A stretch of 64,000 nt of DNA, taken from assembly GCF_048773025.1 (NCBI RefSeq), contig NC_133570.1, positions 21,178,001 to 21,242,000 on the forward strand, given 5' to 3'. A program made the position numbers and the translations under genes. Below the pieces are notes generated by a model. That model had not been told where the DNA came from. It did not search any database and saw only the letters and a program-made list of their open reading frames with translations. The stretch is from Camelus bactrianus. Lineage: Eukaryota > Chordata > Mammalia > Artiodactyla > Camelidae. This document shows, piece by piece, positions 44,680 through 56,340 of the stretch; position 1 is the first letter of the stretch; every line of letters begins with the position of its first letter.

Positions 44680-47340
44680 TCAAACATATTTCTGTGGAAT
44701 CCACTGAAGGCCATCACCTGTATCAATACATAAAGAACCCCTCTTCCAACATTTCGCCTCATAAGGTCCTTCCCATTTATCCAGGAATGGTTTCTTTACC
44801 CAAACCTTCTTCTTCATAGAAGATATAGGTATAGGGGGATTGGAGAAATGGATCGCTGCAGTAGAACCATCCTTGGTGTGATTCAAAAAATTAATAGTGT
44901 AAAGGGCGTGACGTAGTATATTATGTGCTTCCTGTGCCCCGTATTTCCCCCTTCTGAATTTATGTAGGTATGACTTTAAGGTGCGGTGACATCTTTCTAT
45001 AATAGCTTGTCCTGTGGAATTGTAAGGAATTCCTGTGTTGTGTTGAAACTGCCAATCTTGGCAAAACTGAGAGATAATTTTTTGCTGAAAATTCAGGCCC
45101 ATTGTCTGTTTTTACGTACAGTGGCCTTCCAAGTGCACTAGATGGGGAAAGCCAATGCTTAATTACATTAGCAGCATTGCACTTGGTATGTAGGGTGGCA
45201 TAGAAAAAGTTAGGATATGTATCTACTGAAGCAATAATATACTTTAACCTACCAAAGGGTGGAAAAAAGGTAGTATCTGTTTGCCAGATCTGGTTAGTAT
45301 CAATTCCTCTCGGATTAATATCTTCAAGATTGTATAGGGGCTTTGCTATAGTAAATTGATTACATTGAGAACAGGCTTATGTTATGCTTTGTGCCTGACG
45401 TCTGATGAGAGAATACATGGCTCATAAAGCTGTTGCGTTGAAGTGATGTAACTCATGAAAACGTTGTGCTTTAACAAAGGCAGAATCGCTTATAGCCTTA
45501 CGAGTATCCTGTGTAAAAGCTGAAACGACCTTATCAGCCTGGGCATTTCCTTCTGTTACTGGCCCAGTAATTTAGTATGAGATGGCATATGAGCTAGGAA
45601 GCAAGGATGCTCTCTTTCTAATAGCAACCCTACTTGCCAAAGAGTGTTGCAAACGTGTTTTAGATGAAGATTTAGGTAGAATCGCAGTGGTTAGGAGGGG
45701 AACTGCATTGGCAACATACAGGGAGTCAGTAACAATAGTTAAAGGAATGTTTTTATGTTGCCGAAGAGCTAATTGAACGGCAGCTAATTCTGCAAACTAG
45801 GTACTCTTGTGTCCTTTTGAGAAATGTGTATACCACTTGTTGCCATCATGCTATGCTACAGCCACCTTTGTCGTTTTCCCAGACCCATCTGTAAAGACAG
45901 TTAAAGCTTTTGGTAGCAGCATTTTTGATAGGACCACAGGGAAGCTAAGGGGTACTTGCATGCAAAATTGTAATAGAAGATGGGAGAATATTTTAAAGGT
46001 TATCTGTCCCAAATAGTTTGCTAGAGACAACTGAATGTCTTCATTAGTAGAGAGCCAAGTATGAAATTGGGCAGATGTACAAGGAAGATTTATGCTATGA
46101 GGGTCTGACCCCAGCAATTGTAGACACCATGCTCGTCCTTTATCAACTAAGTCAGCAAACGTATGACAAATAGTAAGTAGTACCTTGTGAAAACAATGAG
46201 ATAAATATATCCATTCTAAAAATTAAATTTGAGAACCCCATTCCTGGGCCAAAATTCCCGTAGGTGTTTGTGGTGTATTAATAATGAGAAGCAATATGAG
46301 GAGATCTAACTGTACTCTGTGTAAGAATTGTTTTTTAATAGCAGTGTTAAGGTGCTGTAGCTCTGTTATAGCTTCAGCAGCCAAAGTTTGTGGGGAGGCA
46401 GGATCTCTGTCTCCCTCCAATAAAGAGAACAAATGGTGTAAGCAATAGGCAGGAATGCCTAAAAATGGCCGGACCCAACTGATATGTCCCAATAGCTGTT
46501 GTAATTGTATAAGCGTCATAGATTGTTTGATATTTATTTTTGGTAATTGAGGTCTAATGGTTTGTGTGTCAATACTCATGCCTGAAAATTTCCAGGGAGT
46601 GTTCTTTTGGACTTTGTCTTGAGCAATGAGTAGGCCTTTAGATTTTCAAAGAAGGTATATAGAACGGTATAATTTAGAAAGAATGTCATGGGTTTTGGCT
46701 GCGAGTACAATATCATCCATATAATGGAAAATAAAGGCATGTGGGAACTGTTGTCTCATAGGGTGGAGAAGTTCTCCGATTAATTGTCGGCAAATGGTAG
46801 GAGTATTTTTCATGCCTTGGGGCAAAAATTTTCATTGGTACCGTTGAGGAACTTTTTGATTATTGTACACAGGTACAGTAAAAGCACATTTTCTTTTATC
46901 ATTATCGTGTAAAGGCAAAGAAAAGAAACAATCTTTTATATCTATAATCAATAAAGGCCAGGAGTCTGGAATTAAGGAAGGCTTGGGTAACCCTCTTTGT
47001 AAGGGTCCCATTGGCTGCATAATAGCGTTGATGGCTCTAAGGTCTTGTAATAGGCTCCTTTTGTCTGATTTTTTTTTTTTAAATAACAAAAACAGGAGTA
47101 TTTCAGGGGCTGGTAGAAGGCTCAATATGACCCAACAGCAATTGTTTCTTGACCAGTCTTTGCAATGTTTTAAGTTTTTCTCTAGGAAGGGGCCACTGTT
47201 CCACCCAAACAGGCTGTTGCTGGGTCCATGTTAAGGCAATGGGAGGAACAATGTGGGTGAGCTCAGTGGCCCCTATTAAAAAGGATCTATTTTTAGAGAC
47301 AAATTTCATTGGGCCATTAAATCTCTTCCCCATAAGGAGT
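44680..47340 (-). pseudogene. pol: ERV pol remains (RT, RNase H, integrase)
   Basis: Fossil polymerase. It shows a reverse transcriptase with the YMDD box (about 46720), an RNase H start with the TVFTDGSGK motif (about 45900) and the integrase C-terminal half (GIPYNSTGQAIIERCHRTLK, about 45000). Broken. Confidence 0.85.
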
Positions 47341-47940
47341 AAGGAATCGGTAAAATGAAAGGAATTACAGTAGACATTTTGTTTTCAGAGCCTTTAACCT
47401 TTAAGACATTGCAGCTAGTTTCAGGGGACATAATTCCTCCTACGCCCTGGAAAGCCACGTGAGCATTTTGTTTAGGCCACTCTACAGGCCATTGTGAAGA
47501 GGAAATTATGGTTCTGTCAACCCTGGTGTCTATCACGCCTTGAAAAGTATGCCCTTGAATGGCTACCGTGACAGTAGGTCTCCCATGAGTTAATGACTGT
47601 ATCCAAAAAGCCTGTTGGCCCGAATGCCCAAAGCCCTGCTGGCCTCAAAGTTCCTTCTCAGAATGTTGTGGTTTTACATAGGGAATTAAGATTAGCTGAG
47701 CAATGTGTATATAGGCAGGTATGAGGTAATAAGAGGAGGAGCGGATCGTGATTTTAATTTCTCCTGTGTAATCATTATCTATTACTCCAGGGAGAACAGT
47801 CAGTCCTTTTAACCCTGTACTAGATCATCCAGGCAGTAGACCAAAATAAAAGGAAGGTAAGGGGCCCCATACTCTAGTAGATAAAAGATAAATTTTTTCG
47901 GCATGATGTAAAATTTCATCATTAACAGTCATCAGATCTA
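47306..47940 (-). pseudogene. pro: ERV pro remains (dUTPase and retropepsin)
   Basis: Fossil region with a dUTPase-like part (GLTVLPGVIDNDYTGEI, about 47800) followed by an aspartic protease region. The dUTPase-protease arrangement is typical of betaretroviruses. Broken. Confidence 0.75.
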
Positions 47941-49688
47941 TTCCAGTGCCCCTGGGGGAGGCTGAAACAAGGTCGAAGGCTGACAGGCACTGTGGTCATT
48001 GTTGCTGACCATTGCCCCCCGTATTTGTTTTTTCCGGGCACTGGGGAGAGTGCCCCGTTTCGAGTTTCCCAACAGTTCTGCGTCTGTAGCCAGAGCATTG
48101 CCACCAACATCTGTTTTAGAATGACACTGATTAGCCCAATGATAGGCTTTGCGACAGCGGGGGTACACCTTAGAAGGTTGTTTTTGCTTTTTCTCTTCTT
48201 TATTTTATCTGCAATTCTTTGCAATATGGCCAGGCTTCTGACATTTGTAACAAACAATAGGCGTAGATTGCAGTTGTTGTTGTGAAAAAGCAGAGGCCAT
48301 AATTTTAGCAATGTGAGTATTTGTTCCGACTTCCCGACATGCTCTCAGCATTTCCCCCAAATGATGTGTCTTTCCCTTTAAATGAGCCATGGCTGCCTGA
48401 CATTCAGCATTAGCATTCTCAAAGGCACATTTAAGAAGAAATATCTGTGCAGCCTCTGGTTGAGGAATCTGTCATTCTACAGCAATTTGCAATCAATCAA
48501 TAAATTCTATGTAGGGTTTATTAACTCCCTGCTTAATATTCACAAAAGAAGTTGTGGCCTGGTCATGTCCAGAAGGGGGTATAGCCCTCCAGGCAAGCAA
48601 GGGATCTCAGAGCATTGGCTGGGTAACTGGTTGTTTGCCTGTGCCTGTGCTTGGGGCGTAGCAAGTAGTCCGGTACCCTGTAACATGTCAGCACTGATTG
48701 CAACAGGTGGATTAGCACCTAAATTATCATAGATTTAGTAACTGCTAGATCATTATACTCAGATTTCCAGAGTATATATTCTGCATGTGTCAATAGCATC
48801 TTAGCTAATACACTGCAATCATAGGGAAGCATGAGATAGCTAGACCCCTAGGCTTCTATCATGCCCACAGTGAAAGGGGCTTAAATGCCATTTTCCCCAA
48901 AGCTCTTTTTTAATTCCTAAAACACTGTGAAAGGCAGTGACTCATGGATACACTGTCCATGCTGAACAACGACAGGAAATGCACGTGAAAAAACATCAGG
49001 ATTCCCTTTTAGTAGACCTTCCCGTAAGCAGCCATGCACTCTACTATGATTGCGAGTATCAGAGTAAGACGCAGGTGGAGAAGATGGCAGTGGAAATGTA
49101 ACTTCAGGGGCAGTAGGATTCATGGGAGGAGGATGAAATGAAAGACGGTTCTGCAAAGGAGGAGGAAAAGGTGACTCATCATCAGAAGAGTCTGAGTCGA
49201 AAGCTGTCTGTGATTTGGGTTTGAATGTCAAAGCAGGTTTTGTGTTAGCATTTGAAGTTTGCACCTCATTACCATCAGCCAAGGGAGCCAGAGGTGGAGA
49301 TGGAGGTGAAGGAAAGTCCTCCTGTGTAGTTATAACAGGAGCAGAAGAATCAGTGGCAGTTGTAGCTGCAGCCGTAGCAGGAGCAGAAGAAGGAGCGAGA
49401 TCAGAGTCAGATATATCTTCAGTGTAAAGGGGGAACAAGGCAGTCCGAACAATACCCCATGTAGTCATTAAATGGGCCATGTTTGAAACACGTTTTTAAA
49501 ACCTGTCCAGCTTTCTCCCAGAGATCAATGTCTAAGGTTCCATCCTCTGGGAACCAGGGACAATGCTCCACAATCGCTACAAATAAATTTTGCAAGTCCA
49601 TCGGAGAAGCCGAAACTGATATAGCCTGTAAGAGCTGTTGCAAATTCCTAAAATATAATCTCTGTTGCACGGTCAGTTGCTGACCCAT
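47941..49688 (-). pseudogene. gag: ERV gag remains
   Basis: Fossil Gag. The matrix start is MGQQLTVQQRLYFRNL with a CPWFPEDGTLD motif shared with betaretroviral matrix proteins. A proline-rich middle follows, then nucleocapsid with CCHC boxes (CYKCQKPGHIAKNC near 48220). Broken. Confidence 0.85.
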
Positions 49689-49766
49689 GGTAAGTCACAG
49701 CGGGCCTGAAAGGCTGAAAAGAAATTTCCCAGAATACTCACATATTTCAAGTGCCACCAAGTTGAT

Positions 49767-49784
49767 ATCATGTCGGGGTCACCA
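49767..49784 (-). promoter_or_regulatory. ERV primer binding site, tRNA-Trp type
   Basis: Two bases inside the 5' LTR, on the minus strand, is TGGTGACCCCGACATGAT. It matches the complement of the 3' end of tRNA-Trp with one CpG-type change. The same primer is used by avian alpharetroviruses. Confidence 0.7.
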
Positions 49785-49786
49785 AA

Positions 49787-50235
49787 TGTTGTTGTCGTAA
49801 TATCAATGTACACAGACACACCGTATTTGGAGAGAGCTGATGGCTACTCTAAAGATTTATTAAGTTACATAGTCTTATATAGCAAAGAAGCATGATAAGG
49901 AAAATGGTTAACTAAGGTATGACGTTATTTATGACGCTCTATGGGAACAGGCAGTGTCTGGCTCAAGATCAAAAGACCCTTTATGTTTTGGTAAATCATG
50001 TTCATCTTGGCGCCAGCGAGTCTTACAGCTTATCAGGGTGGAACATATGAGAAACAGCTGCTTAACAACATTCTTCTTGGACTGAGGTGGTTGTGCCTGT
50101 CTTAGGTTGCCCCCCTCTGGGTATCTTACCCATCATTGGCCAACCAGCCTTCTCACTTCTGAGTCTGCAGGTTTTATAATTGTCTACCATTCCAGCCCAA
50201 GCCTCGTTCTTTGTTCCCACAGTTGGGGGGCTACA
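49787..50235 (-). repeat. 5' LTR of the class II ERV
   Basis: About 449 bp, TG to CA, collinear with 42885-43337. Confidence 0.85.
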
Positions 50236-50734
50236 TAAATCATAAAAATTATTATAAAAAAGAGTCTGGTGTGTGCCAAGAAGAGGTATTTCGTAGAAGC
50301 CACCGGCCTGGCTGTGAAACCCGGAGTCTCCCTCAGCCCACACCCTGGAGATTTAGTCTCTACTGCAGGGAGGGGACAGGATGCGGGGTCCTGGCTTTGC
50401 CACCGAGGGCACAGGAGGCCACCTGTGCCCAGCCCATGCTGGCAGACACAGCCTTGAGCAGGGGTGTGCACCCAGTGGAGACGGATCAGTCATCAGCACT
50501 TCTGGGCACAGTCCAAGCATCTGGTTTTACCGGGGCCATGTGCTCCCATGTCAACACCAGGAGACCAGGAGTATGAAGAAATAATCCATTATCTGTCGAA
50601 GCCACATTCGAGATAAGGTGTGCACAACACTCGAAATTGGACTTGGAGCCCTTCTGCTGTTTTTATTTCAAAATATATTACCCTTATCAAAATCACTGAA
50701 CTATTTTACTTCTTTAAAACATTTAAATGCAGTT
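50236..50734. other. spacer right of the ERV, nothing recognised
   Basis: Single-copy sequence. Open frames here have no known similarity. Confidence 0.4.
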
Positions 50735-50956
50735 TACTTATTTATTTATGTATTTTAAAAATTTTTAGAAGGGGGAGGTGATTATTTATTTAGAAGGGGG
50801 AGGTGATTTGTTTATTGATTATTTTGTTTGTTTTCTGTTTGGGGGGAGTAATTAGGTTTATCTGTGCATTTCCTCTTGGAGGAGTCACTGGGGAGCGACC
50901 CCAGGACCTTGCGCATGCTAAGCCTGAGCTGTAGCACTTAAGCTATACCCGCCCAT
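50735..50956 (-). mobile_element. camelid tRNA-Ala-derived SINE (vic-1 type)
   Basis: Minus-strand copy: T-rich tail at left, then 'ggagtcactggggagcgacc', 'ccaggaccttgcgcatgctaag' type tRNA-like body and 'agctatacccgccc' at the right. Same family as 40612-40754. Confidence 0.75.
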
Positions 50957-51159
50957 GCACTTTATTTTGTATCCACAATAATATTAACATTGAAGTTACA
51001 ATTACAGCCCAGTGAAAGCTTTGCGTGTTCCTGAACTGTGAGTACAGTCTGATGACGTGAGGAGTCCGTCCTGTTTAACCCCACATTTGCCACTACAGAT
51101 ACTGACGTTATCACTATTTTCAGACCTTCTCCAAGACACACATCCAGAATTCGATGTTT

Positions 51160-51500
51160 TGTGGGTGAATTTTATCAAACATTTCAGTAGGAAATAATAA
51201 ATATTCTGCACACACTTTTAAAGAAAACAGAGGAATAAGCAATACTTCAAGATATATTTTATGAGGCCTGATTTTATAAACAGACAAAATACTGTGCAAA
51301 TTAAAAACCAATCTTATTCATGAATCTAGATACACATATACAACAAGGTACTTGCAAATTAAGTTCACCAATAGAGTAAAGTTGGCCACCTAGAAATTCA
51401 AGGATAATTTAGTATTTGAGAATCAGTCCATGGAAATCAGACTTTAAAGGAAAAAACGCGATCGTCTCAGTAGATGCACTTGTGAAAATATGATCCATTC
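51160..51500 (+). mobile_element. old L1 ORF2 fragment
   Basis: Degenerate L1 ORF2 reverse-transcriptase region on the + strand. Recognisable phrases are 'gaattttatcaaacatttc', 'gatcgtctcagtagatgca' and 'aatcagtccatggaa'. Heavily mutated, hence ancient. Confidence 0.6.
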
Positions 51501-51515
51501 AAGTTGATGCATGGC

Positions 51516-51590
51516 TCTTGGCTCCAGCCCGAGGACCAGGCTGTCACCACCCCTCAGTGCAGGACAGCGGCCTCCATGCCCCACAGCTCG
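51516..51590 (+). pseudogene. possible IGLV 3' end relic
   Basis: TTGGCTCCAGCCCGAGGACC aligns with the GLQPEDEAD stretch that ends lambda framework 3. About 20 bp on, CAGGACAGCGGCCTC resembles a DSSL-type CDR3. A CACAGCT follows where a heptamer would be. The Cys codon and a clear nonamer are absent. No upstream part of a V gene precedes it, because an old L1 piece abuts. Chance similarity is possible. Confidence 0.3.
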
Positions 51591-52074
51591 GGGGTCACAG
51601 ATGGAAGACACACACGGCTAGGCCGTGGGACCTCAGGGGTCTTCCCCACAGGGTCAGCACCACGGAGAGGGCTCCTCCCCTCTATTTGCACAGGACTCAG
51701 CCAGGCTCCAGGCCAGCCTGTCAGCAGGAGCCTTGACCTGACAACCAAGGACATCTTCCCTGAATTCCTTCCCCTGGGATTCCTTCCCTGGATTCCATCT
51801 CCCCTGGTCCTGTCACACAGGCTGCATCTGCTTCCTTCCTCCTGGGGCCCCCGCCCTCCTGGCCTCTTGTTCACCTGTGTCACTTCTGCATCTGCTGGGT
51901 GGGACTTTCATCCCCCTCACCTGATCCAAGCAATCTCCAGGGCACGCCCTTCATCCCCGCAGCTCTCAAGTGCTCAGTGCCTGCCTCTGTGCTATAAAGC
52001 CACCCACCATCATCCTCTCTCAGACCCTGGGGTGCAGCCATGGTCCCTCTGGTCAGGACGGCGTCTCGACACTT
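51591..52074. other. spacer left of the third V unit
   Basis: GC-rich. An open frame 51504-52151 has no recognisable similarity and crosses into the duplicated block, so it is unlikely to be coding. Confidence 0.4.
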
Positions 52075-52657
52075 CCCTGTCTGGCATCTCTGACCCACAC
52101 AGTCAGCGTGTCCAGGTTCACCTGGGCCCAGCCGTGCTACAGGGAATTTAAAGTTTTAACTCATCCCCTGTTAAACATTTAGCATATTTGTCATTTTGCT
52201 CTTAAAGAAAATGCTGCAGCAAGGCCCTTTGGCATAGTTCCTGCACATATGTGTTCTGTGCTTGGAGAAAAGGTTCCGAGAAGAGACAGTTTGGTCAAAA
52301 GACACAGAGAACTTTCCTTTCAAGTGTGAGGAAACATTGAAATACAGTGAAGATTACTCATCACAACCCTGTCGGAACACACGCAAGCCTCCCCCCAGAG
52401 CCTCCCCATCCCCAAGAGAAGACTTTCTCCTCAGAGCAGAGGGCGCACACAGAGGAGGAGGTCTTGGGCCCCCAAGGAGGAGTCACACACAGGAGGGGTC
52501 CCTGTGCCCTGCTCACACAGATGGGCCTGAGAGGACAAGGGGACACAGGAGGGGCTCCTGGCCAGGCCCTAAGGTGGGGACATTGGACAGAGCAAGGGAC
52601 AGGAACTGTCACTGAAGGGTTCTGGTCACCAGGTCACAGCATGTGTATCTGGGCCTG

Positions 52658-52674
52658 AACAGCAGGGGGCGCTT
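52658..52674 (+). promoter_or_regulatory. CTCF-like motif upstream of IGLV1
   Basis: AACAGCAGGGGGCGCTT, about 320 bp upstream of the intact IGLV1 at 52983. Better match than its paralogue at 2498. Confidence 0.5.
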
Positions 52675-52870
52675 GGGATCTGGGCCTGAGGGTCTTGGGG
52701 GAGGGGAACTGGGACCAACCCCTGGCCATGCTTCTTGCCTTCTGCTCAGCTGTGACACACGCCACCCACCTCTGGGACACACACAGCCCCACCCCTGCCT
52801 ACCACCTGCCTCTTCAGGCAGAGGGACCTGACCCCAGGCCAAGGGAGGGATCAGAGGGCTGATGGAGGTC

Positions 52871-52878
52871 ATTTGCAT
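52871..52878 (+). promoter_or_regulatory. Ig octamer ATTTGCAT
   Basis: Intact octamer, 112 bp upstream of the start at 52983. Confidence 0.9.
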
Positions 52879-52982
52879 GACTGGCCCCTCCCTCTGTCAG
52901 AGTATGAAGAAGGGGAGAGGCCTGGGGACACTCTGCTCATCTGTGGGGCCACAGAAGGCAGGGCCCAGTGACTATCACCACC

Positions 52983-53444
52983 ATGGCCTGGTCCCCTCTC
53001 CTCCTCACCCTGCTGGCTCAGTGCACAGGTGACTGGATGAGGGACAGGGGAAGGGGCCCTGGGAGGATGCCTGGGCCTTGGGTCCTCCTCTTGTGTCTGG
53101 GCCCCAGAAGCAGCATCTCTGTCTCTCCCACTTGCAGGGTCCTGGGCCCAGTCTGTGCTGACTCAGCCGCCCTCCATGTCTGGATCCCCGAGGCAGAGTG
53201 TCACCATCTCCTGCACTGGAAGCAGCAGCAACATCGGGGGTAATTATGTAAACTGGTACCAACATCTCCCAGGAACGGCCCCCAAACTCCTGATCTATGA
53301 TAACAGCAACAGGGCCTCGGGGGTCCCCGAGCGCTTCTCTGGCTCCAAGTCTGGCAGCTCTGCCTCCCTGACCATCACTGGGCTCCAGGCTGAGGACGAG
53401 GGTGACTATTACTGCGCATCCTGGGATGACAGCCTCAGTGGTCA
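52983..53444 (+). CDS. IGLV1: IGLV1-group lambda variable gene, intact
   Basis: Leader exon 52983-53028 ([16 protein letters not shown]), 109-bp intron, V exon 53138-53444. The mature domain starts [18 protein letters not shown]. It has C23 ([15 protein letters not shown]), W41 ([17 protein letters not shown]), [20 protein letters not shown] and C104 ([16 protein letters not shown]). All canonical residues are present with no stop or frameshift. Leader, splice sites, octamer, heptamer and nonamer are good, so it is predicted functional. It is the intact counterpart of the pseudogene at 2821 in the collinear unit. The start follows the CACC-ATGG context seen in all V genes here. Confidence 0.97.
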
Positions 53445-53483
53445 CACAGTGCTCCAGGCCCGTGGGGAAGTGAGACAGAAACC
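53445..53483 (+). promoter_or_regulatory. 23-RSS of IGLV1 (52983)
   Basis: Heptamer CACAGTG, 23-bp spacer, nonamer ACAGAAACC. Same as the RSS of the pseudogene at 2821. Confidence 0.92.
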
Positions 53484-55946
53484 TGCTGTCCCCCAGCCAT
53501 GGGGCTCCCTGGGCAGAGCTGCCTCTGCCAAGTCAGCCGCTTCCTTTGTTTGGCAAAGAAACAAACCCCAGTGAACTTAGTGTAGTGGAAGTGTCCTCAT
53601 CATTTCAAAATCTGCCTCCAAAGTCTGTCCTTGGTTTACACACATCATCTGATGTTCTCAGATGGAGTGAGATCCCTGGGTGCTGGGTCAGGCAGTCCTG
53701 GGGACAGAGGCACGGGGGCTGAGATAAGTGTCAGGGCTGCTGTCACACCGCACACTGACTGGGTATCTTTACGAGCAGACACTTGAGTTCTCATGGTCCT
53801 GCAAGCTGGACATCCAGGACCACGGTGATGGTAGTTTGGTCTCCCCTGAGGCATCTCTCCTGGTCTTGCAGACCGCTGTGTTCTCGCTGTGTCCTCACGT
53901 GTCCTTTCTTCCGTGTGTTCACCTGGCTGTGTCTTCTTCTTCTTAGAGAGACACCAGAACTGTTTCCTCGGGCCCCTCCCATATGACCTCATTTATCTGA
54001 ATTTCCCCCTTCAATGCCTTATATCCAAAGCCAGTCACAATGGGTTCAGGCTTCAATATATGGTTTTGAGGAAACAGTTTATTGCATATCAGGGGATCCG
54101 GACAGAGCCCGGGACACAGAGTCTGCATGTGTTGGACTCAATCATCAACCGTCCAGACAACGAGAATCCTCACCATTTAATGACCACCAGTATGTCCCAC
54201 AGAGTGTCTCTGGGCTCAGGACACTGTGTGTAAAATACAGGAAGTGTCCTCCTGCTCAGGGGCCTGACACTGTCTGAGGAAAAGAGAGGAGAGACACAGA
54301 ACAGATTAGAAATGAAGGGTGTGTCACAGAGAGATGTGGGTGGTGTGGGGTGTGGGATGGAGACAGGAGCCTGATGGGCTGCAGGGAGTCCGCACAGTCT
54401 GGTTTGGGTGATGAGATCTGGGGGCTGCACAGTGGATGAAGGGGTAGAGTTGAGGGAGGTGGGACCAGGTTGGGGTGTGGGCGACACTGTGTGGGACTCT
54501 GAGTCCTGGAGTCGGGGAGGGGCAGGTGATGGCGGGAAGTGGGGCAGGTTCCCCTTGCCCTGGGGGAGGAAGGACCAAAGACCAGCATTGGGAAGGAGAG
54601 GCCCTGAGCTGGTCGTCAGGGCCGGGGTCAGGGTTGGTGAGCTCAGTCCATTGACAGAATATGTTGACAATTGGGTGTCACGGGGTTAGTTAAACTCAGC
54701 ATCTCAGGAGGTGGGCCAGCTCCTGACTCACCAGGAGTCCCGAGAAGGCCTGTCTCTAGGTCACTCTACTCCACATTTGAGGACAACATCCCCTGTGCCT
54801 GGTCACTTTCAAATGTTCAAGGAAGCAAAGTTGGGGGATGAGCTCTGGCCCCTCGACCTTGATGCTGCCTCCAGGGTAGAAACCTGCACTTGGCAGAAGC
54901 AGAGAAACCACCATTTCTACCCCATTAGTGAATCTGAGCCTCAGACAGTGGGCTCTGTAGATGCTTCTAGAGACTTTGTTTCTGCAGCAGGGACTGATCA
55001 CACTAACTTGGTTCCACCAGTCATTGTCTTGATGAGGAAAAGGCCACCAGGATGGGACAGGCTGAGATGGCAGAGACTCGGCTCCAGACCGGATCCCAGG
55101 CCTCAGGGCAGGGGGTCCTCTGTACCCTCCACGTGCTCCCCTCAGTCCCTGTGTGGCTGGAAGGCTGTGCTGTGAGCAGGCATTAGGACGGGCTCCTTAA
55201 GTCCCAGGACAAACAAAATCTAGTGGGAAAATCAAAGGAATTCTGCTAGAAGTCAATTTGGGACAGATTGCAGGAAAAAAGACAAAACCACAGCGCAGGA
55301 GGAAGGAGGGACGGACTTAGGCATGCTTACACAGGAATAAAAAGCAGAAGGTGAGATGACCCAGCTGCCCCAGTGAAGACGCTTTCTGGGATCACTGGGC
55401 AGAGTCGGGGCTGGGTGAGAAGGTGTCTGAGCCCAGCCCTGGCCGTGAGGGACAACCGGATACTGGGTTCCTGACCAGGACAACTGGCAGATACTCCGGG
55501 TCTTGCTCACCTGGCGGGCAGTGTTCTCACTGAGGGTGACCTTCTGCACCTGGGCCCCTGGGGCACGTGTGCTCCCAGCTCTGACCACACACTTGCCTCG
55601 GGAAGTCATTGCCCAGGTTATGTCCAGGCAGGACAGACAATCTCATGTCAGGAACAAATTTGCAAATAAAAATCACCTGTGATGCTCCTGGAACATGGTA
55701 TAGGGACAGCTGGGGAGGGGACGGTCGGAATTCCAACAATTGGACTCAGCAAGGCAAGCTCTGGGGCATTCCTGTCAGGGTCCTGTTCCCTGTCCCAATC
55801 TGTCACTCACTGCACAGGACTTTCCTTTAGGGCCAAAGAGGAAGACGGGAAGGGTGAGCCTCTGCCCTCCTTTGTTCTTATGCTCTGTGCACGGGGGGGT
55901 TGGTCACCCCACTTTCTACCCCTTGTAACCCCCACCTCTCCTCCAG
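53484..55946. other. V-V spacer, duplicated, no gene seen
   Basis: Paralogous to 3319-5799. Confidence 0.5.
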
Positions 55947-55998
55947 GATGTGAGTCAGACTGTGTTGACTCAGCTGCCCGCAGTGTCTGGGTCTCTGT
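55947..55998 (+). pseudogene. truncated IGLV V-exon relic (copy 3)
   Basis: Third copy of the relic seen at 5800 and 17777: CTCCAG acceptor, QTVLTQLPAVSGSL-like start, cut off in framework 1 by an AT-rich block. No leader exon or RSS. Conserved position about 2.1 kb upstream of IGLV8. Confidence 0.65.
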
Positions 55999-56340
55999 TA
56001 ATTATATATCTAACACATAAAATTTTATATATTTATTAACAATGTGTAGTAAATCAAATTTATATATTTAATAAAATAATATGTTATATATCAACATAAA
56101 ATTACATGCATTGATTATATCTATAATATTTTAAAATTAACATATTTACTAAAATATGCTGTATATCAAATATATAAATTTAATATAACATTGTATTTTA
56201 TATAAGCATATATAAGATACTGTGTATAATAGTTTATATTATTAGGTAAAATACTTATCATATAATAGACAGATATAGATATATTTTCTATTATCTTATA
56301 TGTTACATATTCCACATTCTCTATTACATGTTAATAACTG
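55999..56340. repeat. AT-rich block after truncated V relic (copy 3)
   Basis: Same as 5851-6185 and 17827-18160. Confidence 0.7.

Larger units (their letters stand above)
42885..50235 (-). mobile_element. class II (betaretrovirus-like) endogenous retrovirus, broken
   Basis: A provirus fossil of about 7.35 kb on the minus strand with two LTRs, a primer binding site next to the 5' LTR (right side), a polypurine tract next to the 3' LTR (left side, about 43338-43350) and remains of gag, pro with dUTPase, pol and env in that order. A dUTPase within the pro region, two CCHC boxes and the Gag N-terminus point to a class II, betaretrovirus-like element. It is broken in every gene, with at least about ten disabling changes overall. 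The two LTRs differ at roughly 9 percent of positions by eye. This suggests an age of the order of 20 million years if an average mammalian neutral rate applies. Confidence 0.9.

Noticed and set aside
51504-52151. 215-codon open frame upstream of the third unit
   Set aside because: No recognisable domain. It runs from old L1 and relic sequence into the duplicated spacer, and the paralogue does not keep it.
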